DNA of 64,000 nt from Anolis sagrei (GCF_037176765.1 NC_090024.1:150694778-150758777); one strand, 5' to 3'. Positions 29,268 to 39,249 are shown, counted from the stretch's first letter. The notes: generated by a model not told the origin, from the sequence alone. Numbers and translations are program-made.

Positions 29268-29560
29268 ATAATGTAGAATTAAATTGAACTCCCATGTCTC
29301 AATGCTACCCAGTTCTGGGATTTGTAGTTTGGTGATGAAGCACTAGCACTCTTTGGCAGAGAAGATGTAGGTCTTTGTAAACTACAACTCCCTGATATAT
29401 AATGTAGAATTAATAGTTTGGCACCACTTGAACACCCATATCTCAATGCTACCCAATTCTGGGATTTGTAGTTTGGTGATGAAGCACTAGCACTCTTTGG
29501 CAGAGAAGATTAGTCTTTGTAAACGACAACTCCCACAATTCCTTAGCACTGAGTCATAGT
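29268..29560. mobile_element. MITE with internal tandem duplication
   Basis: Two copies in tandem (29268-29390 and 29398-29525) of ATAATGTAGAATTAA ... GGGATTTGTAGTTTGGTGAT ... GCACTCTTTGGCAGAGAAGA. Same family as 14156-14358. Confidence 0.65.
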
Positions 29561-29732
29561 GGCGTCAGTAATGTCAAAATGGCTTAACTCTTCCCAAACG
29601 GGGCCTGGTGCCTTTAAGGCTTTGATTCCTAGAGCTATGAAGGACTGAGCCTTAAAACAAAGTGGGCCAAAAGTCAAAAAGGCCTTCGATGTTGTAACAA
29701 CTTTCTCAAAAGTTGCTATATATACTCTGTAT

Positions 29733-29866
29733 CGGGCATGTGCAAACTTCAGCCCTCCAGGTGTTTTGGACTTCAACTCTCACAATTCTTAACAGCCTAC
29801 CGGCTGTTAGGAATTGTGGGAGTTGAAGTCCAAAACACCTGGAGGGCTGAAGTTTGCCCATGGCTG
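29733..29866. mobile_element. Near-perfect palindromic hAT MITE next to the CDC7 promoter
   Basis: 134 bp; arms GCAAACTTCAGCCCTCCAGG and CCTGGAGGGCTGAAGTTTGC pair almost fully. It ends about 75 bp before the CpG-rich promoter block. Confidence 0.82.
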
Positions 29867-29939
29867 CTCGTTATGGTGCTAAATAGTATGGAACACTGAA
29901 AACAGAGGCCTCTGCTCAAGCGAGGAAGGGGAGGAGAGG

Positions 29940-30262
29940 CCCAGCAAAGTGCTTCTCGGGTCTCCACACCCCGCCACTCCGAGGGAGAGTTGTCCTGTCT
30001 TCTTCCCCCATCGTTCCTCTTCTTTGCTCGGCTTTTTTACTCACTTGATCGCCCGCTTCCTCACTCGGTGGCTTCCCTTTCTTTCAAACAACGGCGCCTC
30101 TCCGGCTGACTCTCCGCCTCCTTTGGCGCCAAAAAACCGCGCTGTCCGTCGCAACGGCGCCCCCTGTCGGCCGCGGAGGGAGGAGTCCGCCTTGTCAGCC
30201 GGCCAAAGACAAGCAAGGCCTCTTTCTCTCTCAGCCTCCTCCTCCTCCCTCCCACGCTCCAA
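29940..30262 (-). promoter_or_regulatory. CpG-rich CDC7 promoter with putative non-coding exon 1
   Basis: GC- and CpG-rich block upstream of the first coding exon, unlike the AT-rich DNA around it. It holds a perfect E2F palindrome at 30122-30133 and, on the minus strand, a strong donor GTGAGTAA after position 30045. That donor would splice to the acceptor at 27969. Inferred transcription start is between about 30050 and 30130. No TATA box is evident, as expected for a cell-cycle gene. Confidence 0.7.
30122..30133. promoter_or_regulatory. Palindromic E2F site
   Basis: TTTGGCGCCAAA, a perfect inverted repeat matching the consensus E2F element TTTSSCGC on both strands. It lies in the CpG block about 2.2 kb upstream of the CDC7 ATG. 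E2F control of replication-initiation genes is well established; binding here is inferred. Confidence 0.7.
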
Positions 30263-30499
30263 ATAAGGCCCTTCTACAAGGAAGTTTGTGAAGGAACTGC
30301 TTTCTGGGCTATAGAGACTTCACCCCAATGAGCATGTCAAGTCTTTAGAAGTGTAGATTACCATACAGCTCCGTTTTGAAACTAAAGGGATGATTTTTCC
30401 CATCTCCATCCCATTGCACAGTAGCAAATTATCTGTTTCTTTCAGGAGTTCTCAGTCTATTTGCCGTTCAACCCACTGTCCCTCCCCTGTTTTCTTTGT

Positions 30500-31298
30500 G
30501 AGAAACAACAACAAAACTTGCCATACATCAAGGGAACCACTGACCGCATAGGGAAACTGATGAGGAAACACAACATACAAACCACTTACAGACCCACCAA
30601 GAAAATCCAACAAATGCTACGTTCAGCAAAGGACAAGAGGGATCCTCTTACCTCTGCAGGAGTCTACCGTGTACCATGCAGCTGTGGACAAGTCTACATA
30701 GGGACCACCAAACGCAGCATTGCCCAAACACGAATCAAGGAACATGAAAGACACTGCAGACTACTTCAGCCAGAGAAGTCAGCCATAGCAGAGCACCTGA
30801 TGAACCAACCTGGACACAGCATATTATTTGAGAACACAGAAATGCTGGACCACTCCAACAACCATCATGTCAGACTACACAGAGAAGCCATTGAAATCCA
30901 CAAGCATGTGGACAATTTCAACAGAAAGGAGGAAACCATGAAGATGAATAAAATCTGGCTACCAGTATTACAAAACTCAAAAATTACAACAGCAAAACAA
31001 CAGAGGGGAAACAAACAGGCACATAAAATCACTCTCAACAAGAGATTCCCCCCAGGCGCTTCCAGGCCATTGAATGCAAATCAAGGTGATCAGCTGAAAC
31101 ATTCACAGCTTGCCCCAGCAGACAGGGGTCCTTTGTCTCACCCTGGTCATTCCACAGATATATAAACCCATTTTCCTACTTCCAACAGACCTCACTACCT
31201 CTGAGGATGTTGCCATAGATGCAGGCGAAACGTCAGGAGAAAAATTGCCTCCAGAACATGGCCATATAGCCCGGAAAAACCTACAACAACCCAACAAA
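30500..31298 (+). mobile_element. Penelope-like element, 3' part with open GIY-YIG frame
   Basis: The open frame (30461-31165, homology from about 30500) encodes LPYIKGTTDRIGKLMRKHNI, then GVYRVPCSCGQVYIGTTKRS and RIKEHERHCRLL, a GIY-YIG endonuclease domain, then AIEIHKHVDNFNRKEE. This matches the C-terminus of Penelope retroelements, which pair an RT with this nuclease. RT is absent (5' truncation). The end CCGGAAAAACCTACAACAAC is shared by five other pieces in the window. The methionine at 30461 is upstream of the homology and not meaningful. Confidence 0.9.
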
Positions 31299-31299
31299 A

Positions 31300-32430
31300 C
31301 TTTATTTATATACCGCTCTATCTCCCCAAGGGGACTCAGAGCGGTTTCCAAGTAACATAATCAATACATACAAAGAAAACAGTATAAACATAAAATTATG
31401 CCAAGACAATATGAGCCTTAAAAAACCACAATAGCACATATATTTAAAATAATTCTGCCTGTTCAAGGCAGTTTAAAAAGCCAGGCCAGGCTAGTGCGAT
31501 TTTAGTGGGCCGAGGAAATTAGGTAGAGTCTATGGCTGTACATTTCCAGGGCCTAATAGAAGAAAGTGACCTGGGTAATTGGTAGAAAAAGATATGGCCA
31601 CTTTCAACAGTGTCTGGGGCAGAGCTAGAACTAGTCGTTCTCAAAGGTTTGTTTAAACCACCAGGTCTTCAGGCTCTTACAAAAGGAGGGGGCAACGGGG
31701 CCTGTCTTATTTCTCCAGGAAGAGGGTTCCAGAGGCAGGGGGCCACCACTGAGAAGGCCCTCTCTCTCATCCCCACCAACCATGCTTGTGACAGTGGTGG
31801 GAGCGAATCGAGGGCCTCCCTGGAAGATCTTAAAGTTTGCATTGGTTCTAAGGCCCGTCGCAAACTCTGTTCCTGGGGAGAAAACCTTGCTAGCATGTCC
31901 CTGACGTCACGAGACTCCGCCTCTCTCCCCACCCCTTTCTCCGCCCCTTTCTCTTTGCCAGCGTGGTTTTTCCTTTGCTAGGGCAGCATTGCCCGCATTT
32001 TCTCTCAGTTGGCAGAATTCAACTGAGAGAAAATGCGGGCAATGCTGCCCTAGCAAAGGAAAAACCACGCTGGCAAAGAGAAAGGGGCGGAGAAAGGGGC
32101 GGGGAGAGAGGCTCAGGCTCATGACGTCAGGGACTTGCTAGCAAGGTTTTCTCCCGCAGGAACCTAGTTTGCGACGGCTCATAGAGGGAGATGCGATCAC
32201 GAAGATAGGTGGGGCCCGAATTGTTTAGGGCTTTATAGGTCATAACCTGCACCTTGAATTTGGCTCGGCAACTTATTGGCAGTCAGTGAAGCTGTTTTAA
32301 AAGGGGCGTAGTATGCTCCCTATAGTTTGCTCCAGTAAGGAGCCTGGCTGCCACCCGTTGTACCAGTTAGAGTTTCCGGGCCATCTTCAAGGGCAGCCCC
32401 ACATAGAGCGCATTGCAATAGTCCAATCTG
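31300..32430 (-). mobile_element. L2-like LINE 3' end, split by a 319-bp palindrome
   Basis: On the minus strand the right part reads LDYCNALYVGLPLKTARKL-like and LHWLPISCRAKFKV; the left part reads QAWLVGMRERAFSVVAPCLW then the tail CTCTGAGTCCCCTTGGGGAG. The insert at 31857-32175 separates the two. Confidence 0.82.
31857..32175. mobile_element. 319-bp near-perfect foldback element
   Basis: Arms 31857-32011 and 32020-32175 are about 95% complementary around an 8-base spacer. Ends GTCGCAAACT and AGTTTGCGAC. Each arm has TGACGTCA (CRE core) and GGGGCGG-type GC boxes (32089-32106 region). Superfamily unassigned; no clear target duplication. Confidence 0.85.
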
Positions 32431-32431
32431 A

Positions 32432-32483
32432 AACACCTCTAGAACATGGCCACACACCCCAAAAAATCTACCACAACCCAAGA
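32432..32483 (+). mobile_element. Penelope-like 3' tip
   Basis: CTCTAGAACATGGCCACACA then AATCTACCACAACCC, a diverged copy of the Penelope end at 31245-31298, directly on the other side of the L2 fragment. Confidence 0.6.
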
Positions 32484-32618
32484 AACATCTTTCCTGGACT
32501 ATTATTTTTGTTCCTGGGTTATCAATGTCATTTCCTAATTGGTTCTATCATAAACACATGGGAAAAGTTTGTTAAACTGCAAAAACTTTTATTTTGCAGG
32601 AGGGACATCTTGCTAGAG

Positions 32619-33150
32619 CGGTGTTTCTCAACCTGGGGGTTGGGACCCCAGGGGTGGGGGTCGTGAGAGGGTGTCAAAGGGGTTGTCAAAGACCATCAGA
32701 AAATGCAGTATATTCTGTTGGTGATGGGTGTTCTGTGTTGGAAGTTTGGCCCAATTCTATCGTTGGTGGGATTTAGAATGCTCTTCGATTGTAGGCCTTG
32801 ACATTTGGGAGTTGTAGTTGCTGGAATTTATAGTTCACCTACAATAAAAGAGCACTTTGAACCCAGTCCACAATGGATCTGCACCAAACTTGGCACACTA
32901 CCTACATGGCCAACATTGAATACTGGTGGGGTTGGGGTTTGGGGGCTGTTTCTGAATTCTGGGAGTTGTCGGTCACCAATATCAAAAACGAATAGAAGGG
33001 CAGGTGGAGAGATCTTTAGCCTTCTCTGCCAAAAGGGTTTCTGAGACCATCAGAAATATGTATTTTCTAATGGTCTTTGGTGACCCCTCTGAAACCCCAC
33101 TCATGACCCCCCCCCCCAAGGGGTCCTGACCCCCAGGTTGAGAAACGTTG
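32619..33150. mobile_element. 532-bp non-autonomous hAT with GTTTCTCAACC ends
   Basis: Ends GGTGTTTCTCAACCTGGGGG and CCCCCAGGTTGAGAAACGTT; subterminal GACCATCAGAAA segments in both orientations. TAGAG is present on both flanks but a full 8-bp duplication is not clear. The centre shares TTGGTGGGATTTAGAATGCT and TCGATTGTAGG with the Helitron at 60932. Confidence 0.8.
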
Positions 33151-33174
33151 TAGAGTTTCCACCCATTTAACATA

Positions 33175-34139
33175 GGCCCCTTCCACACAGCTGAATAAAA
33201 TCCCACATCATCTGTTTTTGTGCAGGTACAACTGTACCAGGAGCTCCAATTCTGTTTGCTTTTGCATTAAATGTTTGTTTGCAATCCCAGGCTTGGGATT
33301 TTGCAGCAGGGTGCCTTCCTGTTATAGTTTGCAATCATAGGGCAAGCCACCTGTCAATTATCGTTAGGTTCCCTGGTCCCACCCCTTTTTGAGTTTTGGA
33401 GGGAATAGGAGCCTTTTTGAGTCAGTCCACACAGAGCAGCTTTCCATGCAGGACATAACTCCAAGAGCTCCTGTAGAAAGCTTCGTCTTCTACGGCTTGG
33501 CCGGGGAGATATATAGCCTACAGCTTGGCCGGGGAGAAAAGGCCCCACAGCTTGGCTGAGGATTTTACAGCCTTACAGCTCCTTTGCGGAGGGACTTCAG
33601 CCAGCCATCACAGCAACCTGAACTCCTTCTTTTCCCCTGGAAGTCTACAAAGCTCTGCTTGGTAAGGGTCGCTCACGGAAGCCAGACGCAGTTGGTACCG
33701 GGTGCAGGGGCTACACGCCAACAGAGGCAAGTACAAACTGCCCAGATTAGAAGTTAAGGATTTCCCCATTAGTTAATTACAGTTAAGAAGATAGTGCCTG
33801 TTCCCAGTGAACAAGATTGCAAGAGCCAATAGACTGTTAAGAAAGCTTTAAAGTACCTGTTTGTTTCCATCAATAAAGAACTTTGTTGGATTTACTTTAA
33901 GCAATCTAAAGACTCTGTTTGGGGGGATCTAAGGGCCTTTGATCTGAGGCAGCCCCAGCATCCCGTTGGGCACACAGAATGTATGTCCTGTCTACAATCT
34001 AATGCACAGGCCCACCGTGCGACAACACAGTTTTGAACTGGAATATATGGCAGTGTGGACTCAGATAACTCAGTTCAAAGCAGACCTTGTTGGATTTTAT
34101 GGCTTGATATTCTGGGTTATGTGGCTGTGTGGAAGGGCC
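33175..34139. mobile_element. Harbinger-like MITE interrupted by a solo LTR
   Basis: Left part 33175-33218 (GGCCCCTTCCACACAGC to ATCATCTGTTTT) and right part from 34030 (GTTTTGAACTGG to GGAAGGGCC). Together they match the 149-bp family seen at 25988. Confidence 0.85.
33219..34029. mobile_element. Solo LTR of an endogenous LTR element (fossil)
   Basis: 811 bp beginning TGTGCAGG and ending CAACACA, flanked by a 5-bp duplication GTTTT (33214-33218 and 34030-34034). It has an AATAAA at about 33872, which suggests plus orientation. No internal region is present, so it is a solo LTR left by recombination. The exact duplication suggests it is not ancient. ERV versus Gypsy-like origin not decided. 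Confidence 0.82.
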
Positions 34140-34282
34140 CAGAGTTTGGGTGCACAAAAACAAAGTTTCTGGAGAGCAACAACTACTTTCAAAGTAAGGA
34201 CTACACAATTAAATAAGTAACACAGAGTAGGAACAACTTTTCTTTATTATTATTTTATTGTTGTTGTTATTATTATTATTAT

Positions 34283-34370
34283 TCAGAGGCAGGATGGCCA
34301 TCTGTCTGGGGTGCTTTAGCTACATCGCAGAAATAAGGGGGTTGGACTAGATGGCCCTTGGAGTCAACCA
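34283..34370 (+). mobile_element. CR1 3' end fragment
   Basis: AGAGGCAGGATGGCCATCTG then GGGGGTTGGACTAGATGGCC, preceded by (TTA)n/(TTG)n. Confidence 0.7.
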
Positions 34371-34424
34371 AAGGAGGGGGGAAGGAGGTGGTGTCTGGGG
34401 GCACTCCCTTCCTTCAGTGTTGGA

Positions 34425-34515
34425 AGAAGGAAGAAGGGAAAGAAGAAGAGGTCACACATGGCATACACAAGGCAGAAAAGGAAGGAAGGAAGGAAGGAAG
34501 AAGGAAGGCAAGCAG
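34425..34515. repeat. GA-rich simple repeat with (GGAA)n
   Basis: Purine-rich plus strand with a GGAA run at 34479-34500. Confidence 0.85.
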
Positions 34516-34622
34516 GCACCCAGAAAGTGCACCAGACAGAAAGGAACACAACATACTGCTGATCTTCCCTCCTCCATGAGCAAAAGGTAACGGTGGAGAT
34601 TTTCCTCAAAGGGGAATATTGG

Positions 34623-34854
34623 AAGGGGCCTCATATTAACCAGTTCAAATTTGATAATCTGGGATCATATCCTGGGATACAGGATAGTGTAGATTCAGAA
34701 ATAGGTCCCTTTTACACTGCCATATAAAATCCAGATTATCTGCTTTTAACTGGATTATAAGGCAGTGCAAACTCTTATTATCCAGTTCAAAGCAGATAAT
34801 GTGGATAATGCTTTGATAATCTGGATTACTGTGCATGGCAGTGTAGAAGGGACC
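34623..34854. mobile_element. Adjacent MITEs of the GGCCCCTTCTACACTGCC family
   Basis: A decayed copy (34623-34702) lies beside a clearer one at 34704-34854 with ends GGTCCCTTTTACACTGCC and GGCAGTGTAGAAGGGACC. Confidence 0.7.
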
Positions 34855-35202
34855 TGATTCAACAAAGTAAATTATGTGTCACTTTGCATTTACCATAGGT
34901 TTTGAGGCATGGTGATCAAAGGACAATTAGATTATACAATAATATGTTGTATTTAATATGCTGTATTTAATTATTCAGAATATTCATAATGCGTATCTTT
35001 TCTTTGTTGCAAATGTCTACTAGGTTACTTTGCATGACGTTTTATGAAAGAAAAGGGGATATATGGTAAATTATATGAAGTCAGTATTTGAATCTATTCC
35101 ACTTTTTAGAATTTCTCTGCTCAATGCGGCTTAGTAAATAAAAGCGAAAATGTAATAATATTCCACGTTAGTCAAACAATAAATAGCAAACAACAACATT
35201 GA

Positions 35203-35328
35203 GGCCCCTTCCACGCAGCTGAATAAAATGTTATATGGCAGTGTGGACTCAGACAACCCAGTTCAAAGCAGATATTGTGGGACTTTCTGTCTTGATATTC
35301 AGGGTTATATGGCTGTGTGGAAAGGCCC
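35203..35328. mobile_element. Harbinger-like MITE, shortened copy
   Basis: GGCCCCTTCCACGCAGCTGA to GGCTGTGTGGAAAGGCCC. About 25 bp are missing near the left relative to the 149-bp form. Confidence 0.8.
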
Positions 35329-36110
35329 TAAGTAACCTTAGATTAACTGGAACAGATAAAACCATTTAAAACACCCCAAAGTAGACTGGAATAAAAACAT
35401 ATAATTCATTCAGTGTTCCCTTAAATAGCCAAATGTTGCTTATAGCTACATACCCTTATGTTCAGTCATTCAGGTCATGACTTGAATAAAGTGTTCTTCT
35501 GAATTTCTAAAAATATGATATTGAAGACATTAAATCAGGTATAAAGAATTGTTACAATAGCTATGTGAATAATTGCTATGTGACAGCCTCCTGTTCCTTG
35601 CGCTCCTTGTCAACCCAACAATTTAAATAATAAGAATAATGGTGGGAAGATTCAGGGATATGCACACATGCAAATTCGGACCCCGATCTGATAAGGCTAA
35701 AAAAGGTTGAAGTGTTAGGCCAAAACTAATACACTGAATTTCAAAAGTGATAAATGTGAGGTATACATCTAAGCATGAAAAATGAAATCCACAAATATAG
35801 AATGGTTGGCGCCTGACTTGAAAGCAGTACATGTGAGAAGGAGATGGGGGTCTTAGTAGACCACAAGCTAAACTTGAACCTGTAAGTGTGATGCCGCAGC
35901 CAAAAAAAGCCAATGTAGTTCTAGGCTGCATCAAAAGCAAAAAAGATCAAAGGAAGTCGTACTATAGTGCAACTCTATTCTGGTTTAATCAGACCTCACT
36001 TGGAATACTATGTAGAGTTTTGGGCAGCACAGTTCAAGAAGGATATTGACTGGCTGGAATGTATCCAGAGAAGAACATCCAAGATGATTAAAAGTGCTAT
36101 TCACAACTAA

Positions 36111-36259
36111 GGGCCCTTCCCCACAGCCCTATATCCCAAAATATCAAGGCAGAAAATCCCACAATATTTGCTTTGAACTGGGTTCTCTGAGTCCACACTC
36201 AGATAATGTGGGATTTTCAGCCTTGATATTCTGGGATATAGGGCTGTGTGGAAGGACCT
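36111..36259. mobile_element. 149-bp Harbinger-like MITE inside CR1
   Basis: GGGCCCTTCCCCACAGCC to GGCTGTGTGGAAGGACCT; flanks TAA and TTA. Confidence 0.82.
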
Positions 36260-36565
36260 TTAGGGAACAGGATTTGTTTAGCTTAGAAAGCAGAAGACTT
36301 AAAGGCGACATTATAACAATGTTTACATATCTGAAAAGATAGCATGTAGTATTTGGAGTGAATGTGTTTTCTCCTGCTTCAAAAACTAGAACACTGACCA
36401 ATGGATTCAAATGAAAATAAAAGAGATACTACCTAAAGAACTTCTTCAGTGGAATAGACTGCCTTGGTGTGGAAAGATCTTCTTTGAAGGCCTTTAAATA
36501 GAAGTTGGATAAGCAACTTTCAGAGGAGCGGTAGCTGTGTATTCCTGCAGGGCATTGGACTAGAT

Positions 36566-36700
36566 CAATGGCTCTGAACCTGTGAGTCCCAGGTGTTTTT
36601 GGTTTACAATCCCCAGAAATCCCAGCCAGTTTACCATCTTTGAGGATTTCTGGGAGTTGAAGGCCAAAACATCTGGGGACCCACAGATTGAGAACCACTG
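36566..36700. mobile_element. 135-bp hAT MITE inside CR1, 8-bp target duplication
   Basis: CAATGGCTCTGAACCTGTG to CACAGATTGAGAACCACTG with GACTAGAT at 36558-36565 and 36701-36708. Confidence 0.93.
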
Positions 36701-36777
36701 GACTAGATGGTCTTACTGGTCCCTTCTAGCTCTAAGATTCTGTAATTGTATGTGTCAAGCACAATCTCGGACTACAT

Positions 36778-36852
36778 GCATAATCTCGGACTACAGCCCC
36801 ATATGATACGCTGAGTAGCATATCATATGGGGCTGGAGTCCGGGATTGTGCA
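36778..36852. repeat. Hairpin, 31-base arms and 12-base loop
   Basis: Arms 36778-36808 and 36821-36852 pair (GACTACAGCCCCATATGATA against TATCATATGGGGCTGGAGTC). A short direct repeat of AATCTCGGACTACA precedes it at 36763-36776. Confidence 0.8.
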
Positions 36853-36865
36853 TGTATGCTCCTTT

Positions 36866-36975
36866 GAGACTCCTGTCAACCTATGATGATCCCATTACTT
36901 TTATAAAGCTTTCTTGGCAACAAATACACAGGGGTTGTTTGCCAGTTCCTTCTTCTGACATATAGCTTTCAAAAC
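36866..36975 (-). mobile_element. 5S-type SINE tail fragment
   Basis: GACTCCTGTCAACCTATGAT, then GGGTTGTTTGCCAGTTCCTT; only the tail and middle remain. Confidence 0.45.
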
Positions 36976-36979
36976 CTTA

Positions 36980-39125
36980 ACATATATAAAGAAAAACAAA
37001 TCTATTATGTATAATTCTGGGTCCGTTGTCTACAGTAACATTATTACACAGTCATGTTGGAATACTGGCAGATGAGAGGCATCTGAAACACCTGAGGGAA
37101 TAAGGCATATGGAGATGATAAACTTGAAAACAGCGCTATGTCTAACTCATTATTTTATTTCTGATTCCAAACTAATTCCTTATCCTTTGAGAAACCATAT
37201 TTATAGTATAGGGCACTGTTGATGTACTCCATATCTTGTACTGGAGTACTTCATTCCTGTATTAATTCATAGTTTCTTTAATTATTACAAATAACATCAA
37301 ACGTATCCTTTTTTTGGATAATGCCCATCTCAAGAAATAGGTAATGAAACAGATATTCTTTTACCTTTCATTCTAGGTATGGTTCAGATCCATTGTGTTT
37401 CACCAATATTTGGAGAGAATCGATGTTCAACAGCTCTTGGGAAGATTTTATGTAAAAATTTGACAGACTCAGTTGATATACTAGTAGTCAAGTGATTACA
37501 TCACAAAGGACATTATTTTAACTGGTTTTTGTCTCTTGGTGAATGGATTACTCTCTCAACCAAATGAGAAGCAAAAGTGTAGACAATTCTTCAGTAAAAT
37601 CAAATGCCTGCTTTCTCAAAGGTAAGTGTGTTCAATTTTACTTACTTCTGATTATGTGTGTATAGGACCACAACTTTATGTAGTTTCTGAGCCTGAAAGC
37701 AAGCAGCAGAAATGATACTTGTATTGGGAAAATTGTGCATTAATTTGAGGTTGTTCAACCAACCAGGAGTTTGGAAGGAATGCGAAGTACGACGCAGTCT
37801 CAACAAAGAATTTAATGTGAAGGTACCACTGTAGTGGAAAATGGGTTTAAGAAAGGTTAAATCAAATCAGAGCAGTAAGAACAAACATATATCTATATGG
37901 CGATATAGATACATATATCAACTGAAATTTTCATTAGCCATTTTTTGAAGCAGTGAGCTGTGAATTTACAAAGATCATTGAATTGCAAGGATGTTGTATA
38001 AAACATGTAATAAAATAGCTGCTTTAGAAAAAAAATTGAAAAGAGCCGACTTATAAAACAATGTTAAAATTATAGTTACACATTGTTGTACATCAGTGCA
38101 CAGGTTTGGAAATCAAGGTTATTGAACATTTTGGAAGCTTGTGTTCAATTCACTACGTGCATTGTCCCATTTTCCTATTGATAGACAACTATACACAGAT
38201 ATTGCAGTTCCAAATGTGGAAATCATAGTTCCATGATCATTGTTTGAGCTCCATCAAGTCATTGGTCTGGAGAAAGAACAACATCTGGGGCTTGTCAGAG
38301 CAGGTTAACTTTACAAGGTAGCTCCTTGTAGCAAGACTCCTGGTCAAATACAAACCTTCCACTGCATTTAAACTGAAGGTTGCAAGCATAAATATTAAAA
38401 GAGCAAACACAAGCTACCTTAAACTTTGCCGTTTAGTTTTTACATGATGTGCAACTATTTTTAAAAGCACTGAACAGAATGCAACCCAACATATGGAATA
38501 GCAGACACATTTTCTAATTTTTTCTTTTACATATTACTTCAAATTTACATCCCAAACACATTTTCCTTATTTAAATTTAATTTTTTCAACAATAGTCATA
38601 AAATCCATATTTTGTGTTTTGGAATTTAAGAATTTGTCAATTATACACACAGAGAGAAGATAAAGGCCAGCACCCAAATGTGCTTCAACAGAGTAACATA
38701 ATTCAATATTCCTTTTTTAAAAGTAAATCTACATTTTTGAAGAATTGTAGAGAACATTTGAATATCTTCAAGTACAATTAAAGCTATGAACTGAAACCTG
38801 CAGTTTATGAAGCTATTTTTATTTTTCTGAGCTCCATAATGTGCTATAGGGCAGCTGCAGAAATCTAGTAAATGAATTGTATTGATTTATGTATTGATTG
38901 TGTTGGCATAAAATAGGCTTGCACAACTGGGCAGTAGTAAAAGATTAATATTAAAATATTAAAACATTTTTGCTCAATTTTGTTGGACTGCTATTCCTCA
39001 CAGTGACCACCAGTTTGCTCCCCTTTCAAAGAATAATAACAAGACCTGCATATTGCATCTTTCTTTCCTTCTGAAATTTAAATCTCAAAACCTGTGACAT
39101 TTATTTGGCCCTAATAATAGTACTG
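36980..39125. other. Unique-looking AT-rich DNA, no gene recognised
   Basis: No repeat family recognised. One splice-like pair (ATTCTAG at 37376 and AAAG/GTAAGT at 37619) encloses no convincing frame. Confidence 0.4.
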
Positions 39126-39127
39126 TG

Positions 39128-39245
39128 AGTAGATCCGGCAGAAAGGTAATGGCGCTCCATGCAGTCATGCCGGCCACATGACCTTGGAGGTGTCTACGGA
39201 CAACACCGACTCTTTGGCTTAGAAATGGAGATGAGCACCAACCCG
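39128..39245 (+). mobile_element. Sauria SINE, 3' half
   Basis: GTGAGTAGATCCGGCAGAAA, GGCGCTCCATGCAGTCATGC, TAGAAATGGAGATGAGCACC; then it passes straight into the minisatellite where the normal tail should be. Confidence 0.8.
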
Positions 39246-39249
39246 TCGC

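Larger units (their letters stand above)
35650..36745 (+). mobile_element. CR1 LINE 3' end holding two MITEs
   Basis: CR1 order is kept across both insertions: GTACATGTGAGAAGGAGATG, TTAATCAGACCTCACTTGGA, GAATGTATCCAGAGAAGAAC, [MITE 36111-36259], GAACAGGATTTGTTTAGCTT, GGGCATTGGACTAGAT, [hAT 36566-36700], GGTCTTACTGG. More diverged than the copy at 48 kb, hence older. Confidence 0.82.

Noticed and set aside
30461-30499. Start codon of the Penelope frame as a real start
   Set aside because: The homology begins near 30500; the upstream codons are flanking sequence that happens to be open.
37377-37619. Possible exon between TTTCATTCTAG and AAAG/GTAAGT
   Set aside because: All three frames have stops inside the interval, and the short readable parts match nothing recognised, including HFM1.
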